Shown: positions 10,419 to 20,117, counted from the stretch's first letter. The stretch is 64,000 nt of DNA from Chitinophaga filiformis (GCF_021646545.1 NZ_JAKIRP010000002.1:844835-908834); one strand, 5' to 3'. Numbers and translations: made by a program. The notes: generated by a model not told the origin, from the letters alone.

Positions 10419-10814
10419 CAGTTGGGAAATTTTAAGGAGAAATTGGGACCTGTCTAATTCCCACCATGATAAAGTTGCCATTCTATATTCATAGTAGAAT
10501 AAACTTTATTCCCCAATGACCCACTCTTGAGCTAAGTACAAGCCTGAAATGTGGTTCTTTTCGTTCTTTTTCAACAATAGCCTTTGTAGAGATCTGAAAT
10601 AGAAAGTTGTTATTACTATTTGTTGATACAGCCTGATGATCTCCTAGCGCCAGGGGACGGCATGCTAGTAGCATGACAGTAAGAATATTGTACATAGCGG
10701 TTGCTTTAATTGTCAGTCTATAACGGCAGGCTGATATGACAACAGTTCTACATTATACTTTCAGGATTGTCAATTGCCTTTAAACGAAGGTGCTTAAATT
10801 ATTATTATTAAAAA

Positions 10815-10832
10815 ATACCAACTAGTTTGTAT
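10815..10832. promoter_or_regulatory. TetR-type operator-like palindrome, copy 1
   Basis: The 18-bp sequence is ATACCAACTAGTTTGTAT. It is a near-perfect palindrome around CTAG, with the half-site spacing usual for TetR/AcrR family operators. Two further copies with the same core occur at 11338 and 59607. No TetR gene is visible nearby. Confidence 0.55.
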
Positions 10833-11337
10833 TTGAGTGAACAAATAGTAAAGAAATGTCTTGATTCCCATTAGTGCGAAGGAAATCGATGCCGCCGAGC
10901 AGTGATTTATAAACTATTTAAACACCTTTTCCCTTGTGTCGGCTATGTATTTTTGAGTTGAGTGCCAATTGAGGCGTGTTGGAAACAATTTAATTAATAT
11001 GTTATACTGTATACACTCCTTTGAAGCTTCGGGGCAAGAGGTTCCAAAAAAAGCTTGCAGATAATAGCTGTGATGGCATTCTAGCGTTCTTATTTGTGGG
11101 GTGATCGCAAGCCACCAATTTTAGTACGTCCGGGCTGGTTTTTCATTCCGGTAGATATTCGACGACTCCTCCACCGTCGTCATGTCTACTGAACGATAAT
11201 AGCTCGTGAGGAAGGCCTTAGTATTAATCACTATAGATTGCCAAAAGTCTACTTCCGTTAAGTTCAATCTATAACGTCTGCATTCTGAAAGATTTACTTT
11301 ACATCGATAAATCTATTCGCACATGTACCGATAAAAA

Positions 11338-11355
11338 ATACAAACTAGTTGGTAT
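11338..11355. promoter_or_regulatory. TetR-type operator-like palindrome, copy 2
   Basis: The sequence ATACAAACTAGTTGGTAT is the exact reverse complement of the copy at 10815-10832. Both are preceded or followed by an A-rich tract. The pair in opposite orientation about 520 bp apart would fit two operators flanking a lost gene. Confidence 0.55.
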
Positions 11356-11587
11356 TTCTTGTGAATTAGATTTTTGTCAACTTTATAATAAATAAAACTA
11401 ATTGGCACTTGTCCTTGCGTTCCAACGTTATCTTATAGGCTTACCAAGAACAAGTAGTGCTACCGCATATACTAATATGAGAGTTAGGCATTTGTTTCTT
11501 TTAATCGGCTGTTATAGATAGATAGTACCTTTTTATGTAAACTAGAATACTCTATAAGAACACTGGATTTGTTTACACCAATTGTTC

Positions 11588-11613
11588 AATATAATATAAT
11601 ATAATATAATAAT
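11588..11613 (+). repeat. ATAAT pentanucleotide tandem repeat
   Basis: Four exact ATAAT units occupy 11591-11610, flanked by partial AAT units. The tract lies about 160 bp upstream of the gene at 11770. A short tandem repeat here could change length by slippage, but nothing shows that it does. Confidence 0.7.
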
Positions 11614-11769
11614 GTGGGCTTAACGAATCGATAGAGTTTACGAACAGGACACGCAAGAGACCAGGATTTTGTCTGTGCTTTCCTGTAATCTCGCCAAGTG
11701 AAAAATGAAATTGTTTTATCTAATACTTGCCTGTATAATACAAACTAAAATACCCCATAAACCACCGCT

Positions 11770-13101
11770 ATGAAACTACATCACACCAAGCTTTGCTTTT
11801 TCCTCTTCGTTTCTTTTTTGACATGCATTCCAAGGCTCGGCAGCGCTCAGAATATAGCTCTTGTACCTGGTATTAGTACGACCAAATTTCCTGTATCCAG
11901 AGCTGGAGGGCCTACTGATACCATCCAGTGTATAGTGGTAAAGGTAGAGTATTGGCTTTCATCCCCCGCTGCTGGTGGTCCCGTAAATATCGCTTTTCAG
12001 ATTGTAAATCTAAGTCCAGGTGCAGGCGCTATTAGTCCGACTATTTCAATGGTGGCAGGATTAAATATTCCTGGTTTTAACTTTAGGGATAAGCACGATA
12101 CAATGGAAATTCGAGTGCCTATACGGATGCAGAGTACTACTATTGTTAATAATATAGAATACTTCAGTATACAGTTGAATGGCAGCTCAGCAGGAGACCC
12201 GTCACATATTGTTTTAATGCAGGCGAACTTACCGATTACAAGTAGCCAGGGCAAGGATACTAGTATGAAAAAGGAATATATGTTCCTGAATGCGGCAAAC
12301 TTTGATTTTGATGCGTCTAATAGCATAAGTTATTTGGGGCATATTAGTGCATTTGTTCCAGATCTTTACGGGAGGCTCGGTTTAAACGCTGGAATTATGA
12401 AGATAAATTTTTCTAATGATTCCATACAAACAACTGGTAGACAAATGTCTAATGTTCTTATAAAGCCTCTTGATCCAATAGCTGAGGGTACAAAGTATTT
12501 GCGTCAGTTTAATGAATCTGATTATGTCACTAAATATGTTATGTGGAGTTTTTATTTTCAGCCATTTTTAAAATTTAAATTAAGTGATAAATTGGAAATG
12601 CTACCACATCTTCATTATGAATTGCAATTGAACAAGTGGACAACTGACGTGACAAGAAGAAACATACAGACCGATACAATGGCAATGAGTGCTGAAGATG
12701 TAAACCAAGCTTATTCAGTTATCAATGATTTCGGTAGCGCTACATCTGTGAAATTTAGGAGCAACTATAGTTGGGTGAGCCATAATTTTGGAGTTGGTTC
12801 TATATTTCTTGTTAAACCATGGAGTGGTTCAAAGATTTTTGTGCAGTTTGTGGGCGGTATTTCTCTTCATGAAAAGAAGGTTCAATCGGGCAAAATACTT
12901 CCAGGTTCTTTTTTCCGAAATGCTGATAAACTTGATCTGTTTTACTTAACAAGGATCTATCTTCAGCAGGAATTGGTTGGTAACCTCGATGCAGTTTTAG
13001 GATTAAACGTGCAGCGATTTAGAACCGATGTGGTGGCTAATTATGCACCTTATCTTGGGATAAACATTGGTCTGGATGGGCTAAAAAAGTTAGTTAAATA
13101 G
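11770..13101 (+). CDS. Exported protein with possible C-terminal beta-barrel, unknown function
   Basis: The product is 443 aa. The signal peptide ends near LGSAQN. The first ~170 mature residues are beta-rich and glycine/proline-containing (an immunoglobulin-like or receptor-type domain is possible). The second half has alternating amphipathic strands (WSFYFQPFLKFKL, MLPHLHYELQLNKW, IFVQFVGGISLHEKK, LGINIGLDGL), the pattern of an outer-membrane beta-barrel. It does not match a family I can name. It stands alone, preceded by a long non-coding region and followed by another, so it is probably transcribed on its own. Confidence 0.75.
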   Translation: MKLHHTKLCFFLFVSFLTCIPRLGSAQNIALVPGISTTKFPVSRAGGPTDTIQCIVVKVEYWLSSPAAGGPVNIAFQIVNLSPGAGAISPTISMVAGLNIPGFNFRDKHDTMEIRVPIRMQSTTIVNNIEYFSIQLNGSSAGDPSHIVLMQANLPITSSQGKDTSMKKEYMFLNAANFDFDASNSISYLGHISAFVPDLYGRLGLNAGIMKINFSNDSIQTTGRQMSNVLIKPLDPIAEGTKYLRQFNESDYVTKYVMWSFYFQPFLKFKLSDKLEMLPHLHYELQLNKWTTDVTRRNIQTDTMAMSAEDVNQAYSVINDFGSATSVKFRSNYSWVSHNFGVGSIFLVKPWSGSKIFVQFVGGISLHEKKVQSGKILPGSFFRNADKLDLFYLTRIYLQQELVGNLDAVLGLNVQRFRTDVVANYAPYLGINIGLDGLKKLVK

Positions 13102-14059
13102 CGTCGTTCGATGGTCTCCTGTTATGTTTTGGAGAAAGCAAGTGTATCTATTTTTCCTACAGTAAGCTCTTGTTTGTGATATTGGATTTTGACAACAATG
13201 CTGTGACTTCAAAATTGAGTTGGCGCTTATTGGGGATTTTGATGTTGATAACCTTAGTATAGAAGTTCGATAATGTTTTTCACAGTTCTGGCTTTCAGTG
13301 GATATTTGCGATCATGTGATAACTGGTCAAAATTTTATACCAGTTTAAGAGGCGATAGAAATAACTGGTAAACTCTCATTAAATAGGTAAAGAAGAATTA
13401 TGTTTAACTTTCAGTTGCTGAATGTGACGTTTCGATTTGCTGCAATTTTTTGTAAATGACCATTAGTTGATTGTCGATTAAATGATCATTTAGATACAAT
13501 GTTATGTGATAGTTCATATTAGGTATGTTTTATTTGATTTTTAGTATTGATCCGTTCAAGGGAAAGAAGAAATAATTTAGAATAATGTGTATGTGAATGA
13601 TAAGAAGATTAGCTTTTGCTGATTTGCCTCAATATGATTAAGTGTACAGCATCTCCGGCTGGATACATAAGCTGAAATGATTAAGCAATTCGCATCGGAC
13701 AGTTTTGATACAAAATAGCTTATGTCTATCACCTATTGGTCGCTCCATTAATCGAATAAATTGATTTATTACTGCTTATATTTCAGATGCGTCTTGTTGA
13801 ACGGCGAATGATGAATCGCAGGAACTGATTGATTAGTCAATGGCTTTCGACTCAAGGTGATATTTTTGAACGTAGTTTAAAGATATGAATCCGAGTAAAT
13901 GTGATAGCTGAGGTTGATGATTTGGATAATAAATAAATTCCTAGGCTGTTGATGCTTAGGAGTAGTCAATTACGCTACATTTCAATTTTACACCCTAACC
14001 GCGCTCTCAATGTGTCTGATTCCATATGATTATGTTTTGTTAAAGTAAATAAAATAACG
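13102..14059. other. AT-rich intergenic region, no gene recognised
   Basis: The 958-bp stretch is strongly AT-rich with stops in all frames and no recognisable RNA gene. The part just before 14060 must contain the promoter of the TrlF-like gene. The rest gives no sign of what it does; it may be degraded DNA. Confidence 0.5.
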
Positions 14060-16789
14060 ATGATAAATAATATTCATGGCGCTCGCTGGTGGAAATTTGA
14101 TTTTCATAATCACACACCTGCTTCAGATGATTTTGGTAAAGGAGATGAACAACATAAAGGGATTACACCCGAGAATTGGTTGTTGATGTATATGCGAGCT
14201 GGCATTGACTGTATTGCTATTACTGATCACAATTCGGGTGAGTGGATTGACAAATTGAAGGTGGCGCTTCAGGTACTAGATCAAGCGAAGCCTGCCGGTT
14301 ACCGAAAGATATTCTTGTTTCCAGGTGTTGAAATAACGGCATCTAATAACATACATGTTCTTGCTTTGTTTGATCTATCGGCTGAAACGAAGGAGATCCA
14401 TGCTTTATTAGGAGCAATCAATTTCCCGAGCCAGAAATTTGGTACTTCGGAAGCGACAAGCTCAAAGAGTGTGGAAGAAGTAATTGATGAAATTCATAAA
14501 AAGGGCGGAATCGCGATTCCTGCGCATGTGGATAAGGCCTGCGGACTTTTCGGACTTACGGGCCATACATTGTTACAAGCCCTGAAAGCCGAAGAACTAC
14601 TTGCCATCGAGGTTGTCAATAGTGCAGTAGAGAAACCTGAACTGTATAAACAATCGAAGTTATCATTGGCGGAGGTACTTGGCTCGGATAGCCATATTGC
14701 AGCGCAGGTTGGGAGTAATTTTACATGGGTGAAAATGGGACAGCCGTCTTTAGATGCCCTAAGATTAGCTTTGCATGACTGCGAAGATGCAATAGTTCGC
14801 AAGGATGACTGTATTTCTGACCCGAACCTTATCAATAATAGATACTTTATAAAGTCGATTTCAGTTTCAAATGGCTTTAAAGCTGGGAATGGTAGACCCT
14901 TAGATGCAAAGTTAAGCCCCTGGCTTTCTTCTATTATCGGTGGTCGGGGATCCGGAAAATCAACTATATTGAATTACCTCCGAATTGCACTCAACAGAAT
15001 TGTTGACATGCCTAAGGATATACAATCTGAGTTTGATAAGTTTAATCAGATTGGCAAGAAGGATTTAACGGGGATGTTGAGAGATGCGACAGTTATTAAA
15101 GTTGAGATATTTAAGGACGGTAAGTTACATTTGATTACATGGAATCAAAAAGGTCATTCGCTACAAACATGGAATGAAGATTCCAAAAATTGGAGTAGTG
15201 CAACTCTTATTTCTAATATTAATGAATTATTCCCAATTCAGATATTTAGCCAAAAGGAGCTGTATGCACTAACTGGAGATCCCTCTAAACTGATAGAGCT
15301 TATCGATTCCCAATTCGATAAACAGAAATGGCTCGAGGAGAGAGAGCGTTTAAACGGCAAATGGCTTGCAGGAAGAGCACAAGAGAGGCAGTTGCGGATC
15401 GCTATTTCGGATAAACAAAATTTAGAAACGCAGCTTGAATTGACCAATAATAAAATAAATATCTATGAAAGTTCTGAATATAAGGAGACTTTAGGTACTT
15501 TTAATAAGTTATTAGCGACTAACGGGTTTTTCGAAACAACCGCTGTACATATTAGCCAATTTATTCTGGAATTGGACAGTTTAAGTGCTAAGGTGCCAAA
15601 TATTCAGATGCCGGATAGTTTGTCGGAGACACTCGCGGTTGAATCAACTCAAATCATTCAGCATCTACAATCTGCGTTGTCTGGAGCAAGTCAAAAAATT
15701 TCTGAAGCTAAAGTGCTATTAGAACCATATAAATCGGATTTACAAAATCAGTTTAGTGCATTACCATGGTTTAAAGAGTTTGTAATAGCGAAAAGCGCCT
15801 ACGAGGCAATTTTGGATAAAATTCAGGAACTTGGAAATGAATCTTATGAAGCCTTGATTCAGAGGAGAAATTCTTTGATAAACAAACTTGCCATGTTGGA
15901 CACACAGAAGCAGCAGCTTGAGACATTGAAATCTGAAGTGCGGAGTCTTTATATCTCAATAATTGATAAGGAAAGGGAATTGAGACTAAACCGGAAAGCA
16001 ATAATTGATAGATGGAAGGAATATGACAACGCAGAAAATCCTTTTCTTATAATTGAATTGAAGCCGATGTGTGACGGGGGGAACGCGAATATCACATTCC
16101 GTAAATTACTGAGGAAGGAGGGCTCTGAGTTTGCTACATACATTTACTCATACAATGAAGAGACGGGTGCTGCATCTGGATTAATTGGAACAATACTTAA
16201 TGAAGCAGAGGATACGCGTTGGGATAAAAGGGTTGAAGTAATTGAGAATTTTGTATCAGCTAACGAAAGCGATGCTAAAGGGCTTGACGTAAGATTGGCG
16301 AGGCACATTTCATGGCTTAATCAAAATACTCCCGAGGACATTGATCGTCTACTAGTATGGGTTCCTGAAGATAAACTTGTGTTGAAATTTAAGAAGCAGG
16401 GACGAGAGGAGGATATTCAAACAGGATCAGCGGGAGAGAGAACTGCCGGAATGTTGGGATTACTTTTAGCGCTCAACAATATTCCTCTAATTATTGATCA
16501 ACCGGAGGATGATTTAGATACACGACTTATTTCTTCTTTTGTTGTGCCAGGATTCAAAGCATTGAAACAAAAGAGGCAACTATTGCTTGTAACGCACAAT
16601 CCGAATATTGCGGTAAATGCAAACTCAGATAGCATTCTTCATATGAATTTCAACTCCGGCCAAATAGTCGTTGACGGAAATGATGCTTTACAGAATAGAG
16701 ATATAAGACTGGCTGTATGCAATGTGATGGAGGGAGGAAAAGACGCGTTATATAGGCGATATTACAGAATTTCTAAAGCGTTGAAATGA
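14060..16789 (+). CDS. PHP-domain plus SMC-like ATPase (TrlF-like)
   Basis: The product is 909 aa. Residues 1-260 form a PHP phosphoesterase domain with metal motifs FDFHNHT (His16, His18), ITDHN, AIPAHVDKA and GSDSH. From about residue 280 comes an ABC/SMC-type ATPase. Walker A is GGRGSGKST (Lys300), and a long helical, coiled-coil-like middle spans about 410-640. An ABC-signature-like GSAGERTAG sits near residue 790, and Walker B is LIIDQPEDDLD (Asp813), followed by a LLLVTHNPNI switch His. I associate this order with the TrlF family of AAA-like ATPases. Proteins pairing a PHP or nuclease domain with an SMC-like ATPase are frequent in defence islands, so a role in sensing foreign DNA or RNA is plausible but inferred. 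It has no partner gene on the same strand. Its AT-rich codon use matches the island. Confidence 0.8.
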   Translation: MINNIHGARWWKFDFHNHTPASDDFGKGDEQHKGITPENWLLMYMRAGIDCIAITDHNSGEWIDKLKVALQVLDQAKPAGYRKIFLFPGVEITASNNIHVLALFDLSAETKEIHALLGAINFPSQKFGTSEATSSKSVEEVIDEIHKKGGIAIPAHVDKACGLFGLTGHTLLQALKAEELLAIEVVNSAVEKPELYKQSKLSLAEVLGSDSHIAAQVGSNFTWVKMGQPSLDALRLALHDCEDAIVRKDDCISDPNLINNRYFIKSISVSNGFKAGNGRPLDAKLSPWLSSIIGGRGSGKSTILNYLRIALNRIVDMPKDIQSEFDKFNQIGKKDLTGMLRDATVIKVEIFKDGKLHLITWNQKGHSLQTWNEDSKNWSSATLISNINELFPIQIFSQKELYALTGDPSKLIELIDSQFDKQKWLEERERLNGKWLAGRAQERQLRIAISDKQNLETQLELTNNKINIYESSEYKETLGTFNKLLATNGFFETTAVHISQFILELDSLSAKVPNIQMPDSLSETLAVESTQIIQHLQSALSGASQKISEAKVLLEPYKSDLQNQFSALPWFKEFVIAKSAYEAILDKIQELGNESYEALIQRRNSLINKLAMLDTQKQQLETLKSEVRSLYISIIDKERELRLNRKAIIDRWKEYDNAENPFLIIELKPMCDGGNANITFRKLLRKEGSEFATYIYSYNEETGAASGLIGTILNEAEDTRWDKRVEVIENFVSANESDAKGLDVRLARHISWLNQNTPEDIDRLLVWVPEDKLVLKFKKQGREEDIQTGSAGERTAGMLGLLLALNNIPLIIDQPEDDLDTRLISSFVVPGFKALKQKRQLLLVTHNPNIAVNANSDSILHMNFNSGQIVVDGNDALQNRDIRLAVCNVMEGGKDALYRRYYRISKALK

Positions 16790-16810
16790 TAAAGCGAGAA
16801 ATATGTGAAC

Positions 16811-16848
16811 GTTGGGATTGAGAATCAAATGACCAATAAAATCCCAAC
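16811..16848. terminator. Inverted repeat between convergent genes, probable bidirectional terminator
   Basis: The arms GTTGGGATT (16811-16819) and AATCCCAAC (16840-16848) are perfectly complementary, with a 20-nt loop. The structure sits between the stop codons of two convergent genes. There is no long U-run, so it may only partly terminate. Confidence 0.5.
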
Positions 16849-17348
16849 TATAACTCTTCCGTGTAGTTCTTTTCTCCTTTTATCAATTCAATAGAATGCT
16901 CAACAAAGTCTAAAGAACTGTCTGGCCCTTTGTCTGTGGCCGTTATTTCCAAAAGTATCCGACGCTCTTCCAATAACGCCAAAGCGTTTTCTCTAATTTC
17001 CGATGAAATTGCAGGTGCAAGTTTCCGGAGTATTTCGTATGCCTGATATCTTGGCTCATACTCCATTTCGCAAACCATCTTTACAAATTCAATGAAATAG
17101 TTCTTTACCTCCAGGTTCTCCAAAGCGTATACCAAAGACCCGTTGTCATGGGACAAATTTTGGTCATTGATTTTTTTAATTATAAAGGGGATTGCCTTAT
17201 TATATTTAATGTCGGAGAAAATGAGGGGTATTTGATTTCTGATTACATGGTTTTTCGTAACCATAAAGAACCTTAGTAATTCTTCTTTATCCTCGTCAGT
17301 AAGACTTTCAGCATTCATCCCTTTTAGTGCCCGATATAATTCTGTCAT
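16848..17348 (-). CDS. Small HEAT-like helical protein, unknown function
   Basis: The product is 166 aa, almost wholly helical by eye, with repeated helix pairs (KAIPFIIKKIND, NYFIEFVKMVCEM, YQAYEILRKLAP) resembling HEAT or armadillo-type repeats. It has no signal peptide and no TM, so it is probably cytoplasmic. It converges on the TrlF-like gene. Proteins of this type can be adaptors or immunity proteins, but nothing here proves either. Base composition fits the AT-rich accessory stretch. Confidence 0.65.
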   Translation of the reverse strand: MTELYRALKGMNAESLTDEDKEELLRFFMVTKNHVIRNQIPLIFSDIKYNKAIPFIIKKINDQNLSHDNGSLVYALENLEVKNYFIEFVKMVCEMEYEPRYQAYEILRKLAPAISSEIRENALALLEERRILLEITATDKGPDSSLDFVEHSIELIKGEKNYTEEL

Positions 17349-17521
17349 AGCTTCGACTCTATAAAATTAAATTGTTTTAGCCTCTTTTAATGTCCCGTAG
17401 GTTGGCATTTTTTCGTTATTAGCAGCTTCTGAAAGCTGCCTTGGGCAAATTAAAGGTAACAATTTTGTCGTCCTTCAAACAGTCTTAATTTTTGGACTTG
17501 CTACAGGGTCGGATGTTGTGG

Positions 17522-17551
17522 GGCCGGAGATAATATGTAATATCTCCGGCC
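17522..17551. terminator. Strong stem-loop downstream of the SDR remnant
   Basis: Perfect 11-bp arms (GGCCGGAGATA at 17522-17532 and TATCTCCGGCC at 17541-17551) enclose an 8-nt loop. On the plus strand a T-run follows at about 17562. It lies about 60 bp beyond the stop of the minus-strand SDR remnant, so it is a likely terminator. Confidence 0.6.
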
Positions 17552-17610
17552 GGCCTTCACATTTTTTGTGCCTGTAGTGATAGATTCCCGAACAGGAACC
17601 GTTTAGGTAT

Positions 17611-18057
17611 TTAGTTAACTACCGGGAAATTTCCTCCATCGATAACAAGATTTGCGCCGGTGATATAGGAGGCGGCAGGTGAAACAAGGAAGTAAACCAG
17701 TTCAGCCGTTTCTTCCGGATTGGCCATTCTTCCCAGCGGTACACTGCCAACTCTTTCGAAAAGCTTTTGAGTCATTTCCTCTACGGTGATGTTTGCCTGT
17801 TTTGCATAACCCCCCAAAAAGGCAACCATAGCCTCCGTTTTAGTTAAACCGGGAGATACGGTTACTACTCTTATGCCTTTACTGGCTACCTCTGTAGCCA
17901 ATGCCTTACTGTAGGTGTTCAATGCTGATTTTGCAGTACTATAAGCCATGGTGGACTCCCAGATGGGGAATTGGCTACTGGTAGTGGATATATGAATGAT
18001 CACACCACTTTTTTGCTCCAGCATATTGGGTAGTATATCTGGCGCCAGAATCAGATG
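17611..18057 (-). pseudogene. Short-chain dehydrogenase/reductase, C-terminal remnant
   Basis: The open part (ATG at 18024) encodes 137 aa. It contains the second half of an SDR: the HIS strand with its following Ser/Thr (SGVIIHIST), the catalytic YxxxK as YSTAK, the VSPG loop (VTVSPGLTKT) and a C-terminal ITGANLVIDGG. In-frame homology continues upstream of the ATG to about 18051 (ILAPDILPN) until a TGA at 18058-18060. The N-terminal Rossmann part with the TGxxxGxG cofactor site is absent. A normal SDR is about 250 aa, so half is missing and the enzyme cannot bind NAD(P)H in the usual way. The break lies directly upstream of the PUL. Confidence 0.8.
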
Positions 18058-18237
18058 TCACAGCGTCTAACATTAGAAGTTAGCCACTATTGCGCCTGCT
18101 GTCAGGGACTGCGAAGCCACTAATAACAGGATAGCCGGTCTGTTGGGGCTGCCATCGCCTGAAATACATCACGTCTTAGGTTTATTATGTTGTCATCTGG
18201 CCACACAAACTATTTTTTGAAAAAGGGAAACAAACAA

Positions 18238-18267
18238 TGGCGGATGTCATCGCCACAGGTGTCTAAT
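18238..18267 (+). promoter_or_regulatory. Putative ECF sigma promoter upstream of the lectin gene
   Basis: Block 1 is TGGCGGAT and block 2 is GGTGTCTAAT, separated by 12 nt. The same two blocks with the same spacing occur at 20046, 23093, 35210 and 40102. The motif ends 61 bp before the ATG at 18329. Confidence 0.6.
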
Positions 18268-18328
18268 AAAGTGGAGAGCGCCTATACACTTGTTATCAAC
18301 CTCATACTTAACCTTTAAAATCCACTTT

Positions 18329-19996
18329 ATGAAAAAGAGTCCAGCATTGCTGGTAATGAGTCTGCTGACATTCATGGCCTGCAAACAAAGTTTGCTGACG
18401 CCTGCCGAAAAACCAAAGAACGCTGATAATACAGTAGGTCTAAGTCAGGCTATTACGGCTGATTACATCACTGTCAGCATCAAAAATGTCAAGAGCAGCA
18501 AATTCCTTGAAGTAGCAGGAAATCCTGTGCAAAACGCGAAATTCAAAGACAACGCATTGCTGCAGCAATGGGAGACTTCCCTTTCTGGTACAGAGACAAA
18601 CAGGTGGCAGAAATGGCACCTGATTTATCAGACAACAGTTAATGGTACGAGATATTATCACATCCGTAACCTACACAGTGGTAAACTGGTGGATGTTCCT
18701 GCTGGTACCGGCACGTCTGGTACGGTCTTGCAGCAATATGCTGCATTTCCCCTGGCGGCTGATCAGCAATTATGGAACCTTACAGATGTTGGCAGCGGAC
18801 AATACCGCATTGTCAATAAAGGTAATGGCTTGTCATTGTCTGTAGCTGGTGGGTCTACCAGTAATGGTGCACAGGTCATACAGGAGACTACTGCGAGTGA
18901 TAACAGACAGTACTGGACAATTACGGAGATTGCGCCAGATACCTATCGCGACGACCAGGTGGTGCGCTTCTTTAACCGTAACAGCGCCAGTCTGGGATCC
19001 GCAGCCTTTGATCAGGGCAATACGATTCCGCTGACATGGGGTGCTAACAACGGAAAAGTGCTCTGGGTAACACAGGATGCCTGGGATGGATCGCAGGTAC
19101 AGTCAAATGGTATGTTCAACTGTGGTAATTTCTTCAGTTATAATAACTCCATATTTATACAGCCGTCGAAAACAGACTGGAACCCGAACAACGCACCTAA
19201 TATGACTATTCCCAACAGCACTTCCGGTAAACCCAAACAGATCTGTAATATACAGCCGGGTACTAACTGGAGCTGGCCTGGTCCGGGTGTAGAGATTGGT
19301 GACAAAGTCTATATGCAATGCGGTGAAGGGAATGGTCTGAATGCGACCAATCAATCCCTGTACCGCCTGACGCAGAGTGCTACTACGCAGTGGACTGCCG
19401 AACGTCTGATGCCGAATGGATTTAGCAATTATACCGCTATCAATTATTCTACCGGCCTGGTAAAACCAGGGGATGGCTATGTATATGCTTTCGGTAGCGA
19501 GGCAACGAGTTTCGGTTATGCCAGTTATATACATGTCGCCAGGTTCCCTGAAAGTAATCCGCTGCAATGGCAATATTGGAGTGGATCAGCATGGACTTCC
19601 AGTCCCGCAGCAGGCGCCGCTTCCAAGATTGCCGACGCCAGAGGTAGTAACAGTGTGGCCTATCTGAATGGTAAGTATATCCTCATGACAATGGATCAGG
19701 GATTCAATTGCGATCCTGACAGAAGCGTGTATATTGCTACGTCTACTTCTCCTACAGGACCATTTACCGCACAGATTAAGGTATATACCATACTGGAGTA
19801 TTTTAAGGAACAATACACCCGTTACTATACGCCTGTCATCCATCCGGAGTTTAGCAACGGCAGAAATGAGCTGTTGCTGACGTATAGTGTCAACTTCTCT
19901 GCCTGCGGACTGGATGGTTGCGAAGGCGCATGGCTGGATCCGTATTATTACAGATTGAAAGGCATCAGGGTGCCTTATTCAAAAATTGGTTTGTAA
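18329..19996 (+). CDS. Ricin-type lectin lipoprotein with propeller-like C-terminal domain
   Basis: From the ATG at 18329 the product is 555 aa. The upstream TTG at 18290 would add residues before an obvious lipoprotein signal (MKKSPALLVMSLLTFMAC). Residues about 45-200 form a ricin B/CBM13-like beta-trefoil: repeated strand patterns with RYYHIRNLHSGKLVDVP, QYRIVNKGNGLSLSVAGG and RQYWTI. The C-terminal ~350 residues (FDQGNTIPLTWGANNGKVLWVTQDAW, seen as short strands) look like a glycosidase-type beta-propeller of the DUF4185/DUF5005 kind. I infer a surface-exposed glycan-binding or glycan-cleaving lipoprotein. It is transcribed from its own copy of the PUL-wide motif. Confidence 0.75.
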   Translation: MKKSPALLVMSLLTFMACKQSLLTPAEKPKNADNTVGLSQAITADYITVSIKNVKSSKFLEVAGNPVQNAKFKDNALLQQWETSLSGTETNRWQKWHLIYQTTVNGTRYYHIRNLHSGKLVDVPAGTGTSGTVLQQYAAFPLAADQQLWNLTDVGSGQYRIVNKGNGLSLSVAGGSTSNGAQVIQETTASDNRQYWTITEIAPDTYRDDQVVRFFNRNSASLGSAAFDQGNTIPLTWGANNGKVLWVTQDAWDGSQVQSNGMFNCGNFFSYNNSIFIQPSKTDWNPNNAPNMTIPNSTSGKPKQICNIQPGTNWSWPGPGVEIGDKVYMQCGEGNGLNATNQSLYRLTQSATTQWTAERLMPNGFSNYTAINYSTGLVKPGDGYVYAFGSEATSFGYASYIHVARFPESNPLQWQYWSGSAWTSSPAAGAASKIADARGSNSVAYLNGKYILMTMDQGFNCDPDRSVYIATSTSPTGPFTAQIKVYTILEYFKEQYTRYYTPVIHPEFSNGRNELLLTYSVNFSACGLDGCEGAWLDPYYYRLKGIRVPYSKIGL

Positions 19997-20045
19997 ACTG
20001 ATGATAGTGGCTGACAGGTAGCTAAGGCGCTCTCTTAAATTCCAC

Positions 20046-20075
20046 TGGCGGTAACCGTCATTTCAGGTGTCTATT
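20046..20075 (+). promoter_or_regulatory. Putative ECF sigma promoter upstream of the first GH92
   Basis: TGGCGGTA, 12 nt, then GGTGTCTATT. Block 2 overlaps a small perfect inverted repeat (TGTCTA-TTA-TAGACA, 20068-20082), and CAGGTGTCT is repeated just downstream. The motif ends 42 bp before the ATG at 20118 and covers the GTG at 20067, which argues against that upstream start. Confidence 0.65.
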
Positions 20076-20117
20076 ATAGACAGGTGTCTCAAAGACGATA
20101 AAACATTATTACATTCT

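Larger units (their letters stand above)
10419..11769. other. Long AT-rich intergenic region with operator palindromes
   Basis: About 1.35 kb without a convincing gene lies between divergent genes. It holds two 18-bp TetR-type palindromes listed separately and a short ATAAT tandem repeat. On the minus strand a roughly 61-codon stop-free stretch ends at 11121; its peptide looks protein-like (FWQSIVINTKAFLTSYYRS) but matches nothing I know. The region reads like decayed coding DNA plus promoters. Confidence 0.5.

Noticed and set aside
10489..10695. A 68-aa minus-strand open frame upstream of the dipeptidase-like gene
   Set aside because: It starts with a hydrophobic stretch but has no clear domain or ribosome binding site, and the rest does not look like a known protein. 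It may be the promoter region of the dipeptidase-like gene.
18238..18256. Inverted repeat TGGCG/CGCCA within the first motif copy
   Set aside because: Five-base arms that are not present in the other copies of the motif; probably chance.
20067..20117. An upstream GTG start for the first GH92
   Set aside because: The GTG lies within the second block of the promoter-like motif, and the ATG at 20118 starts a good signal peptide.
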